This document shows, one piece after another, positions 1 through 9,548 of a DNA stretch of 64,000 nucleotides; positions within the stretch are counted from its first letter, which is position 1, and the number at the start of each line of letters is the position of its first letter. Source of the stretch: Candidatus Brocadia sinica JPN1 (lineage in GTDB: Bacteria; Planctomycetota; Brocadiia; Brocadiales; Brocadiaceae); contig NZ_BAFN01000001.1 in NCBI RefSeq assembly GCF_000949635.1, positions 372,001 to 436,000 on the forward strand, written 5' to 3'. The position numbers and the translations under genes are program-made. The notes beneath the pieces were generated by a model, which saw only the letters and a list, made by a program, of their open reading frames with translations, was not told where the DNA came from and did not search any database.

Positions 1-251
1 TTCAGAAATGATTCTCTACAGTTCAAGCCCGTAGTTTCCAAGATGCAATTTCTCCACCTTTGCCTGGATAGATCGTAATAGAGCGCAAGCCATGCATCGG
101 CTTTACCAAGAGGCGTTGCAGGATATTTTGAACGGTAATTACCAATCTGAAATACCGGCAGATTCAACTTCTTTGATAATCTTTTTCCCAGAGTGGTTTT
201 CCCGGCACCTGGCAAACCGATAATGTGGATGATTGGAAAAATTTCCTTCAT
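1..251 (-). CDS. P-loop kinase/NTPase, N-terminal part (gene runs off the window)
   Basis: Reading the minus strand from the ATG at 251 gives about 83 codons with no stop up to the window edge. Residues 12-19 are a Walker A motif (GLPGAGKT) directly after a short hydrophobic strand, followed by a helix (LGKRLSKKL) and then FQIGNYR, the layout of adenylate-kinase-like and gluconate-kinase-like small-molecule kinases. The substrate cannot be told because the lid and the rest of the fold lie outside the window. No clear Shine-Dalgarno is visible upstream. The call of a P-loop phosphotransferase is firm; a specific activity is not offered. Confidence 0.6.
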   Translation of the reverse strand, partial: MKEIFPIIHIIGLPGAGKTTLGKRLSKKLNLPVFQIGNYRSKYPATPLGKADAWLALYYDLSRQRWRNCILETTGLNCRESFL

Positions 252-344
252 CAGCAAAACCTTTTCTGTTACCTTTTGTGTAAATATTCCCTATACAAAA
301 ACATACTTTGAATTACATGAAAGGGTATTTTATTTCAACGACCT

Positions 345-411
345 TTTGAACAGGGATGTACAGGATGAACGGGATATTTTATCTTGTCTATCCTGTCTCT
401 CCCTGTTAAAA
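345..411. repeat. Head-to-head copies of the 'tcctgt' dispersed repeat
   Basis: The left half (gaacagggatgtacaggat) is an inverted version of the right half (atcctgtctctccctgtt). Together they can form an imperfect hairpin with AACAGGGA/TCCCTGTT and ACAGGAT/ATCCTGT arms. They belong to the same family as the copies at 545-578 and 1696-1729. Confidence 0.55.
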
Positions 412-544
412 GCCGCCCAGTATCTCTTCGGGTTCATGCGTGGCTGACCAAAAATCCTGTAACACACCCCCTAACCCCTCTTTCTAGAGGGAAGCTTAAA
501 AGTAGCTGCCAAAGGCAACCTAACTAAACCCTGTCTCTGCAAAA

Positions 545-578
545 TTATCCTGTCTATCCTGTCCATCCCTGTTCATTT
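545..578. repeat. Dispersed repeat, copy A (identical to 1696-1729)
   Basis: A 34-base stretch beginning ttatcctgtctatcctgtcc and ending cctgttcattt recurs without change at 1696-1729. It is intergenic here; the second copy is inside the cas6 reading frame. Confidence 0.75.
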
Positions 579-580
579 TT

Positions 581-607
581 TTGTTCAAACCAATTAAGCC
601 GTTTAAA
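581..607. repeat. 9-bp minisatellite, three units (intergenic copy)
   Basis: Three 9-base units (ttgttcaaa, ccaattaag, ccgtttaaa) match the YYGYTYAAR unit tandemly repeated inside cas6 at 2110-2172 and 2353-2388. Confidence 0.6.
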
Positions 608-646
608 CAGATATCGTCTTTAATGCATCTTTTTTAGCTGTTACCA

Positions 647-1210
647 TTATTCCTTTACCCGTCTTAATACTGCATTCCAAATTTCGCGAAGGTCTAATCT
701 ATCTGCCCATTGAGTGATGTAGTCAATGTCTATAATGTCACCTGATATTTTGAGGATTCCGGTAATATCTCTCAGGTGTTTTTCAGAAGCACCCTCTTTA
801 TAAAATTCCATTTTTTTTATCATAACGTCTTCCGGTGATGAGAAGTTTGCCTGGTATGTTTCAGCAGGATAGATACGATGTATCCGTTTAAACCGGCACT
901 CGTCAAATGGTGTATTTTTCTTTACGATTACATCTACCTTAAGACCTGATGCCGGATGTATAATGTTGAACTGTCCTCTATAACGAATTGCATTCCTTAT
1001 CATTTCCTCACTAATATAGAATTCCTGAATAGGAAAAGCATTGAGCAAGCCGGGAATATGTTCTTCTTTTATATCTGCTATAATGTCAATGTCATTCGTT
1101 AATCGTGACTCTCCATATGCCATAGCAGCGACAGACCCGGTTACCAGATAAGGAATCCGAAGTCGTTCAAGGATTTCAACAATCTTTTGTAGCAGTTCAA
1201 ACGGCCCCAT
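647..1210 (-). CDS. Nucleotidyltransferase-fold protein (MNT/AbiEii-like)
   Basis: 187 residues. Residues 25-42 show the polymerase-beta nucleotidyltransferase signature: GS (25-26), a helix, then an acidic pair in RLTNDIDII (D40, D42). Proteins of this type occur as one half of toxin-antitoxin pairs (MNT/HEPN, AbiEi/AbiEii) or as stand-alone transferases. The start overlaps the end of the upstream 71-residue gene by 14 bases, so the two are probably one transcript and translationally coupled. A third conserved acid may lie around residues 90-100 (LKVDVIV). The partner is not an obvious HEPN protein, so a toxin-antitoxin role is only a possibility. Confidence 0.7.
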   Translation of the reverse strand: MGPFELLQKIVEILERLRIPYLVTGSVAAMAYGESRLTNDIDIIADIKEEHIPGLLNAFPIQEFYISEEMIRNAIRYRGQFNIIHPASGLKVDVIVKKNTPFDECRFKRIHRIYPAETYQANFSSPEDVMIKKMEFYKEGASEKHLRDITGILKISGDIIDIDYITQWADRLDLREIWNAVLRRVKE

Positions 1211-1412
1211 GCGTAAGCCTCCTGGTCACTTCCTGGGCAAGTCTTTTAGCATCCCATTCAGGATGAGTTTTTTTTAGATAAGTCATGAGCATATTACGCG
1301 CTGATATCCACAAGTTAAAACCAATGCAAATCCTTTCTGCAGGTGTTTTGTGGCGCAGCACTTCTGCCATAGCATCATCCACCACTTCAATTTGTCCTTT
1401 ATCCAGTCTCAT
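1197..1412 (-). CDS. Small conserved-type protein paired with the nucleotidyltransferase
   Basis: 71 residues, predicted all-helical, with no signal peptide or membrane segment. It starts MRLDKGQIEVVDDAMAEVL and ends in a basic helix (DAKRLAQEVTRRL). It lies directly upstream of, and overlaps by 14 bases, the nucleotidyltransferase gene, which fits a two-gene module. I do not recognise a named domain. Small helical proteins in this position commonly accompany such transferases, but neither a toxin nor an antitoxin role can be read from the sequence. Confidence 0.55.
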   Translation of the reverse strand: MRLDKGQIEVVDDAMAEVLRHKTPAERICIGFNLWISARNMLMTYLKKTHPEWDAKRLAQEVTRRLTHGAV

Positions 1413-1652
1413 AATACCCGAACATGTCGGAAGAGATTATCAATACTGTGAACTTTTATCGTCTTATAATAAATCAACGTTCCTTACAATAATATATCAT
1501 TTTTATTTGATTTAGTTCGGGTTAGTTAGCCAAAAAACTTAGAATCAACTTTCCGGCATTTAAAAAAAATACGCACTTCTATGAATTGGCTTGGAAGTCT
1601 TGTATTATTTGACAACAATTCTGACTCCCATTCATTATCATTCCTACCCCGT

Positions 1653-2606
1653 CTATCTCTGTTTCAAAGACGCAAGATATTGCGTCTTTACAAAGTTATC
1701 CTGTCTATCCTGTCCATCCCTGTTCATTTCCACATATCCGCATCCCATGCTGTTATTCTGTCCAAAACCGCACTCAAGGCCGATCCGGATCAATTCTTTT
1801 GGCCCGGTTACGGTAAAGGATTGTAATGTCCCTTTTATGTTGATGGGTTTTGTGCTGCCGTCCAATCCCTTCTTAAAGATGGTAAACTGTTTCACGGATT
1901 TTCCCTTGATAGCATGGAAATCGAATTTCAACGGTTCGCCTTCAAAAGGTTTGCCATAGAGGGTATTGTATTTGTGAATGAGGTTTTGGTTTAGGAGTTC
2001 TTTATAATCTTCGTCTCCCGGAAATAAGAAGACATCATGCTGGCCGTATGGCATGGGTTTTTTGATGAAGATGGGAGATTCTAAGGGGCGTAAATTCAAA
2101 CCGATCGATCCGTTCAAGCGGTTTAAATCGCTTAAGCCGCTTGAACCGTTTAAACTGTTTAAACTGTTCAAAGGATCCGGAAGGGTTTCTACCCTGTGAA
2201 TAGTTACCTGCTGTCGCCCCAGGGTTATTTCATTTCCTTCCCGGAAGATACCGTCTATTAAGTGCTGGATGAATTTATCGACCGGGGATGCGATCTGAAA
2301 AGAAAAGGTAAAGGGATTGGTTTGAGAAGCTTTGAATGAAAAACCTTCAGAACAGTTCAAACCGTGTAAGCCGTTTAAGCAGTTTGAACTGATGATCTTG
2401 ATTTGCTTGTGGAATGTGATACCGGAAAATACAAAGAACTTGAATCGTTTATCGTTTTTATAGACGTAACCTTGCTCATGCAGCCATGAGGAATAATCAG
2501 GATTCGATTTAGACAAAAATTCGTAAATAATGGCTTGTAGCTGATGTTGATAGTTGAAGTCAATGATGCCGGATTTATCTGCTGAGAGGATTATTTTTAT
2601 TCTCAT
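1653..2606 (-). CDS. cas6: CRISPR-associated endoribonuclease Cas6, orphan and repeat-invaded
   Basis: Cas6 cuts CRISPR precursor RNA inside the repeat. The N-terminus (MRIKIILSA), the YQHQLQAIIYEFL helix, the FKFFVFSGI strand and the C-terminal glycine-rich loop (GFGQNNSMGCGYVE) are the family pattern. The start is set at the ATG at 2606, which follows a GGAAGGAA ribosome site; an upstream in-frame start at 2633 has none. The gene carries two blocks of a 9-bp minisatellite encoding Leu-Asn-Gly/Ser tripeptides. After the normal GYVE end it runs on for about 24 residues through two dispersed repeats. No cas1, cas2, effector genes or CRISPR array are visible in the window, so it acts in trans or is a relic. 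The frame is intact. Confidence 0.85.
   Translation of the reverse strand: MRIKIILSADKSGIIDFNYQHQLQAIIYEFLSKSNPDYSSWLHEQGYVYKNDKRFKFFVFSGITFHKQIKIISSNCLNGLHGLNCSEGFSFKASQTNPFTFSFQIASPVDKFIQHLIDGIFREGNEITLGRQQVTIHRVETLPDPLNSLNSLNGSSGLSDLNRLNGSIGLNLRPLESPIFIKKPMPYGQHDVFLFPGDEDYKELLNQNLIHKYNTLYGKPFEGEPLKFDFHAIKGKSVKQFTIFKKGLDGSTKPINIKGTLQSFTVTGPKELIRIGLECGFGQNNSMGCGYVEMNRDGQDRQDNFVKTQYLASLKQR
1666..1689. repeat. Perfect 10-bp hairpin repeat inside the cas6 3' end
   Basis: AAAGACGCAA, a 4-base loop (gata), then TTGCGTCTTT. It is translated as part of the abnormal C-terminal tail of Cas6 and sits just before the dispersed repeat at 1696-1729. Confidence 0.7.
1696..1729. repeat. Dispersed repeat, copy B, inside cas6
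   Basis: Identical over 34 bases to 545-578. On the minus strand it encodes the MNRDGQDRQDN stretch directly after the Cas6 glycine-rich loop, so it has replaced or displaced the native stop codon. Confidence 0.75.
2110..2172. repeat. 9-bp minisatellite, seven units, in-frame in cas6
   Basis: Seven consecutive 9-base units of the form YYGYTYAAR (for example ccgtttaaa, ctgtttaaa). On the coding strand they give LNS/LNG-type tripeptides, an insertion between conserved Cas6 segments. The unit length is a multiple of three, so copy-number change keeps the frame. Confidence 0.8.
2353..2388. repeat. 9-bp minisatellite, four units, in-frame in cas6
   Basis: Units cagttcaaa, ccgtgtaag, ccgtttaag, cagtttgaa. 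They encode the CLNGLHGLNC segment of Cas6. Same family as 2110-2172 and 581-607. Confidence 0.75.
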
Positions 2607-2750
2607 TTTATTTTCCTTCCGATTTTCTATCAAAAAATCAAAATTCTTACTCCTCTGTTCTCTCGTGGTTTTTTATTCCTGATCTGCCCCCTTGTTTTGC
2701 ACACCATAACATATCAGGAGACTATGTCAACCGTTTTTTCAAGAATCTGT

Positions 2751-2779
2751 TTGACAAGTTCCTGGAAATTTACTATAAA
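2751..2779 (+). promoter_or_regulatory. Sigma-70-type promoter for the eno operon
   Basis: TTGACA at 2751-2756, a 17-base spacer and TATAAA at 2774-2779, a near-consensus promoter. The leader to the GTG start at 2849 would be about 60 bases. Confidence 0.75.
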
Positions 2780-2812
2780 ACTGATACTTTTTACTGTTTA
2801 TAACCTACCTAG

Positions 2813-4689
<1,877 letters not shown>

Positions 4690-6000
4690 AAATGCAAAAT
4701 CGGCATCACGCGTTATTGCCTCTGCCAGCACTGTTACAAAAAATGCAGCACTGAACAATATTGCTGATGGCATTATCTCTTCTGCTGCCACACTCATAAC
4801 CGAGAATGAAAAAGACCTTATGGCTGCGCAAAAGGCAGGACTTTCCGGAGCCATTCTCGACAGACTTCGTCTTACCGAAGGCCGAATCAAGGGTATGGCC
4901 GAAGGGGTCAGGCAGATTGTGAATCTTGCCGACCCTGTCGGTGAACTCATACAGGGAAACACCCGCCCAAATGGTCTGCAAATTCAAAAAATACGCGTAC
5001 CCATTGGCGTCGTCGTTATTATTTATGAATCCAGGCCCAACGTGACTGCCGATGCGGCGGCATTATGTCTGAAGGCAGGTAATGCGGTCATCCTGCGTGG
5101 CGGGAAGGAGTCTATCCACTCAAACATTGCTATTTACAGGATACTTACATCCGCACTGGAAAAGGCCGGTTTGGACAAACGATGCATTCAGCTCGTGGAG
5201 GTTATCGAACGTGAGGCTATTGACTATTTACTCAAAGCGGACCAATATGTGGACGTCGTTATTCCCAGAGGCGGCGAAGCCCTTATTCGCACGGTAGTGG
5301 AAAAATCCACCATCCCTGTCATCAAACATTACAAAGGGGTCTGCCATACCTATGTGGATGAATTTGCAAATCTCAAAATGGCAGAGGAGATTTGCCTTAA
5401 TGCAAAGGTGCAACGCCCTGCCACCTGTAATGCCATGGAAACCATGCTGGTACACGAAAAGATCGCGCCAATACTTTTGCCGGGTATAGCAAAAAAATTG
5501 CAGGATGCCGGAGTAGAAATCCGGGGCTGTAACCAGACATGCAGCATTTTAGACAATATAAAACAAGCTACTGAAGACGATTATTACAATGAATATCTTG
5601 ACCTGATCCTTAATGTAAAAGTCGTACATACAATAGATGATGCTATTACTCACATAACTAAATATGGGTCGAACCATTCCGATGCAATTGTCACAGACAA
5701 TTTCAACAATGCCATGAAATTTACCAGAGAGGTGGATTCTGCGGCTGTGTACGTCAATGCCTCTACGCGTTTTACTGACGGCTACGAATTTGGCATGGGC
5801 GCAGAGATTGGCATTAGCACCGACAAACTTCACGCCCGGGGGCCCATGGGTCTTGAAGAACTCACGTCATATAAATTCGTAGTCTTTGGGAATGGGCAGT
5901 TGAGGAAGTAATATAATCAAAGCCATCTTTTTTTGAAAATTTTTACTGATTTCCTTATAATTGATCTTTTCATATCATGTACCCATGATAACAATATTTT

Positions 6001-6086
6001 TTTACCCCTTCAGGGTTTGCCTATGTTCCATTCTATTTCCAGGGGGCTTTACCTCCCTGCTTTATACTGGCGGCCTTTTCAGGCCT
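6001..6086. repeat. Structured intergenic element with two hairpins
   Basis: Two small hairpins in tandem: CAGGG/CCCTG at 6040-6059 and GGCC-ttttca-GGCC at 6072-6085. The wording of the stretch is like dispersed intergenic repeats, but no second copy was found in this window. It could end the eno-proA transcript, though no T-run follows. Confidence 0.4.
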
Positions 6087-6142
6087 AAAGAGAGATAATC
6101 AAAAAATTAGATTTCAGGAAAAATCAATGAGAATCGTCAAAA

Positions 6143-7174
6143 ATGACACTGAAGAAAAATAACTTTACCAATCGCAGGAATTTTCTTAAAGGTACTTTCA
6201 CCGTTGCCCTGGGTCTGAGTTTTACAAAGAATTTGCATCATGATTTTCCTGTAGATCTGGTTTCTTTTACAACAACAGAGGATAAAGACGAAGGTGTGCC
6301 TAAACGTCGTCTGGGTAAAACAGACAAGATGGTTTCCATCCTCTGTGCAGGAGGTTACCATATTGGTCGAATGCAGGACGAACGTTACGCCATCCGGATG
6401 ATTCATGCCGCCCTTGATGAAGGGGTTAATTTTTTCGATTCGGCCTGGAGTTACAATAAGGGTGACAGTGAGAGACGTCTTGGAAAGGCGTTAAAAGACC
6501 GGCGAAACGAGGCATTTATCATGACCAAGAGTCGTGGACGGGACAAGACCGTAGCAATGAATGAATTGCACGAGAGCCTCAAACGATTACAAACCGAGTA
6601 CCTCGATTTGTGGCAGTTCCATGATGTGCAAACGATGGAGGATGTAGATACCCTTTTTAGGGAAAAGGGGGCCATTGAGACGGCCCTTCAGGCTAAGCAA
6701 GAAGGAAAGATCCTGCATGTGGGGTTTACCGGGCATCGGAGCCCGACAGCGCTCGTAAAAATCATCCAAAAGTACCACCACCTTATTGAAACAGTACAGA
6801 TACCCGTGAATCTTGTGGACCCACATTATTTGAGTTTTATTTTGCAAGTCGTTCCGGAGGCTGTGAAATACGATATTGGAATTCTCGCAATGAAAACTGT
6901 CGCAAATGGTGTGCTCCTGGAAGATAACGTGGCTTCGGTAAAAGAGTGTTTATACTTTGCCTGGAGTCAGCCCATCAGTAGTTTAGTTTCAGGTATGGAT
7001 AGTATTGAACAATTGAAAGAGAATGTAACTTTTGCACGCCAGTTCAAGAATCTTTCGGAAAAAGACCAGTCTGAACTGCTCGCCCGAACGGGGCCTTTTG
7101 GCGGAATCAAGAGAGAGTTTTACAAACATCCCTCTGATACCTGGCGCATTTATCCCACCCGGCCGCTGCATTAG
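6143..7174 (+). CDS. Tat-exported aldo/keto reductase
   Basis: 343 residues. The N-terminus carries a twin-arginine signal (RRNFLKG at 11-17) followed by a hydrophobic stretch, so the protein is probably folded with its cofactor and then exported. The rest is an aldo/keto reductase barrel: GGYHIGRM, FDSAWSYNKGDSERRLGKAL with the catalytic Tyr, the Lys in IMTKSRG, and the His in LWQFHDVQ. These form the NADPH-dependent carbonyl-reductase catalytic set with the preceding Asp. The substrate is unknown. There is no operon partner; about 230 bases with hairpins precede it and 160 follow. Confidence 0.85.
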   Translation: MTLKKNNFTNRRNFLKGTFTVALGLSFTKNLHHDFPVDLVSFTTTEDKDEGVPKRRLGKTDKMVSILCAGGYHIGRMQDERYAIRMIHAALDEGVNFFDSAWSYNKGDSERRLGKALKDRRNEAFIMTKSRGRDKTVAMNELHESLKRLQTEYLDLWQFHDVQTMEDVDTLFREKGAIETALQAKQEGKILHVGFTGHRSPTALVKIIQKYHHLIETVQIPVNLVDPHYLSFILQVVPEAVKYDIGILAMKTVANGVLLEDNVASVKECLYFAWSQPISSLVSGMDSIEQLKENVTFARQFKNLSEKDQSELLARTGPFGGIKREFYKHPSDTWRIYPTRPLH

Positions 7175-7262
7175 GAACTAATGCAAAAATTAAAGATGAA
7201 AATTCCTATGCAATCAAGCTAAATCTTGTTAGTACCATCAAATCCAATCCCCCAGTTTCTCC

Positions 7263-7291
7263 TTATCATTCACGTAAATTTGTGGTAAAAT
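7263..7291 (+). promoter_or_regulatory. Probable sigma-70 promoter for the globin-coupled kinase
   Basis: TTATCA at 7263-7268, a 17-base spacer and TAAAAT at 7286-7291, the -10 box preceded by TG one base away (extended -10). About 45 bases lie between it and the ATG at 7336. Confidence 0.45.
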
Positions 7292-7335
7292 TTTTAAAGT
7301 TGTAAAGAATAATCGAAACTCTCATTGCATAGAAG

Positions 7336-9408
7336 ATGTTTATCATGGAAGAACACATTCTGCCTATTGGGGAGCCAAGCCTCAGCGAACAGGAGCGTCA
7401 GACCCGTAAGAATTTTTTAGATTTTTCTGAGCGGGACGTAACTTTGCTCAAAGAATTAAAAGGGCTCATTCATCAACATGCCGATGACATAATAAATAAG
7501 TTTTATACTCACCTTCTCCGATTTAAAGAAACGAAAAACTTTTTATCCGACGAAGAAACGGTTAAGAAGGTCAAGCGCACTCAAAAGGAATACCTCCTTA
7601 TGCTTACCGAGGGAAATTATGACGAAAAATACTTTGGGCATCGGTTAAATGTTGGGAAGACTCACGATCGCATAGATCTGCATCCTAATTGGTATATTGG
7701 GGCATATTGCCTATATCATCGACTTCTTTACCCGCTTATTATTGAAACATACAAAAATCAAGCCGATAAGATAGTGGACTATATCCTGGTTCTGGATAAG
7801 ATCATGAATTTAGATATGCAACTGGCCATGGATGCTTATATCCATAATTATCATGCTGCGCTTGAAGAGAAGGTGAGACTTGCCGAGATACAAAACAAGA
7901 AGATCGAGGCTGCCAACAAGGCCAAGAGCGAATTTCTCGCTAATATGTCACATGAACTTCGTACTCCATTAAATGCAATTATCGGTTTTTCGGAAGTGCT
8001 TCGGGATAAGCTGTGCGGCGATTTGAATGAGGAACAAATGGAATTTGTTACGGACATTCACAGCAGCGGTCAGCATCTCCTGCAAATGATTAACGATATT
8101 CTGGATCTTTCTAAGGTGGAATCAGGAAGATTAGAATTAAGATACGAAGGGTTCGAGGTTCGTAAGGCTATAGATGCCGTCCTGATAACATTAAAAGGTC
8201 TTGCCAGCAAGAAGTCGTTAACCATTGAAAAAATCCATCACAATTCCATTGATTGTATCTTCGCAGACCTTATCAAGTTTAAACAAATTCTCTATAACCT
8301 CCTTTCCAATGCGATCAAGTTTACCCCTGAACACGGAAAGATTATTATTTACACGGCAGCGATGAAGACAGAAAAAGATTTCATTGAAGTTAAAGTTACC
8401 GATACAGGTATTGGGATAGCCACCGAGGATTACCCGAAAATATTTGTGGAGTTTTCACAGGTTGACAGCTCTTATTCGCGTAAATATGAAGGAACAGGAC
8501 TGGGTCTTGCCCTCACGAAGAAATTAGTTGAGATGCACGGAGGCAAGATCGGATTTGAGAGTAAGGTTGGAATCGGTAGCACCTTTTATTTTACCATGCC
8601 CGCAAAACCATCTGTACGTGTGAAAACGGAAAAAGAGGATGTCCTTTTCCCTGAAAAACCGTCAGGTTACGAAACAGTTCTGGTGGTAGAAGACGACCCA
8701 AAGACCAGTGAATTGCTCTGCGTTTTTTTAAACAAATCCGGATATAAAACAATTACTGCTTTTGATGGTGAAGAGGCGCTTCAAAAAGCCAGGATATTTA
8801 AACCTTTTGCTATTACCCTGGACGTAATGCTCCCCAAAAAAGACGGATGGGAGGTGTTAAAAGAGCTTAAAGAAGACAATGACGTTAAAGATATCCCTGT
8901 CCTTGTTCTATCAATTGTCGATGACAAGGATATTGGTTTTGGGCTTGGCGCGGCAGATTACCTCTGTAAACCAGTTAGCAGAAGTGAACTATTATCCAAA
9001 CTTACTTCGTATAAATTACCCCCCGTTGTTAATAACTCGCATACCAGGGTTTTGATTGTTGATGACGAACAGAAATCAGTCGAATTGCTCAGCGCCCTTT
9101 TGATTTCGGAAGGATATGAGGTTCTGGAGGCTTATGGGGGAAAAGAAGGAATCAACAAGGCGTTTCAATATAAGCCGGATTTAATCTTCCTGGACCTAAT
9201 GATGCCTGAAGTTAGTGGATTTGATGTGGTTGACAAGTTAAAAACTTCTCCAGAGACCAATACCATTCCCATTATTGTGATTACAGCGATGGATTTGACA
9301 CCGGAGGATAAGGAAAAACTGAACCACTGTGTTTCACTGGTGATGAAGAAGGGAACGTATTCTAAAGAACGATTCCTGAGTGACATAGCCACTTTGAGGA
9401 AACATTGA
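7336..9408 (+). CDS. Globin-coupled hybrid histidine kinase with two receiver domains
   Basis: 690 residues, soluble. Residues about 15-170 look like a protoglobin/globin-coupled sensor domain, with the likely haem-ligand His110 in the [17 protein letters not shown] motif; it may sense O2 or another gas. Then come a short coiled coil, the HisKA dimerisation domain with phospho-acceptor His206 ([16 protein letters not shown]), and an ATPase domain with the N-box (about 318-330), DTGIGI and GTGLGLAL. Two receiver domains follow: the first around 446-560 (acceptor Asp496 in TLDVMLP), the second around 570-685 (Asp620 in IFLDLMMP). There is no output domain, so it must signal to another protein, possibly one of the regulators at 15-20 kb. 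Confidence 0.88.
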   Translation: MFIMEEHILPIGEPSLSEQERQTRKNFLDFSERDVTLLKELKGLIHQHADDIINKFYTHLLRFKETKNFLSDEETVKKVKRTQKEYLLMLTEGNYDEKYFGHRLNVGKTHDRIDLHPNWYIGAYCLYHRLLYPLIIETYKNQADKIVDYILVLDKIMNLDMQLAMDAYIHNYHAALEEKVRLAEIQNKKIEAANKAKSEFLANMSHELRTPLNAIIGFSEVLRDKLCGDLNEEQMEFVTDIHSSGQHLLQMINDILDLSKVESGRLELRYEGFEVRKAIDAVLITLKGLASKKSLTIEKIHHNSIDCIFADLIKFKQILYNLLSNAIKFTPEHGKIIIYTAAMKTEKDFIEVKVTDTGIGIATEDYPKIFVEFSQVDSSYSRKYEGTGLGLALTKKLVEMHGGKIGFESKVGIGSTFYFTMPAKPSVRVKTEKEDVLFPEKPSGYETVLVVEDDPKTSELLCVFLNKSGYKTITAFDGEEALQKARIFKPFAITLDVMLPKKDGWEVLKELKEDNDVKDIPVLVLSIVDDKDIGFGLGAADYLCKPVSRSELLSKLTSYKLPPVVNNSHTRVLIVDDEQKSVELLSALLISEGYEVLEAYGGKEGINKAFQYKPDLIFLDLMMPEVSGFDVVDKLKTSPETNTIPIIVITAMDLTPEDKEKLNHCVSLVMKKGTYSKERFLSDIATLRKH

Positions 9409-9548
9409 TGGTTAAAAATACGTTGGTCACTCATTCTCAGAAGATATTTGCAAATGGTGCCGGGCAAGGAGCAGCTGATTTTCGTAAAATTGGCTATGGC
9501 AAACCATGTCCACCGGGTGGCATGTACAGATATTATTTCAAGCTATAG
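9408..9548 (+). pseudogene. Relic of a YbhB/YbcL (PEBP) family gene
   Basis: An open frame of 46 codons overlapping the kinase stop codon. Its second half (DFRKIGYGKPCPPGGMYRYY) matches the conserved centre of the bacterial phosphatidylethanolamine-binding-protein family (DFGKxGYGGPCPPxGxHRYYF). The stop TAG falls at KL-stop where the family reads KLYALD; a small deletion restores LYELN. Both the front and the end of the roughly 150-residue domain are missing. It meets the end of the convergent kinase gene (9543) with a 6-base overlap. Confidence 0.65.

Larger units (their letters stand above)
252..646. other. Non-coding stretch built largely of dispersed repeats
   Basis: No credible gene is seen between the kinase start and the nucleotidyltransferase stop. 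The stretch holds three copies or part-copies of repeats found again inside the neighbouring cas6 gene, plus a short inverted sequence around 470-493 (cccctctttctagaggg). Confidence 0.6.

Noticed and set aside
2110-2388. Repeats near cas6 as a CRISPR array
   Set aside because: Units are 9 bases in direct tandem with no spacers and lie inside the gene; no regularly spaced 25-40 base repeats were seen anywhere in the window.
6001-6086. Riboswitch upstream of the aldo/keto reductase
   Set aside because: Two small hairpins alone do not match any riboswitch class I know.
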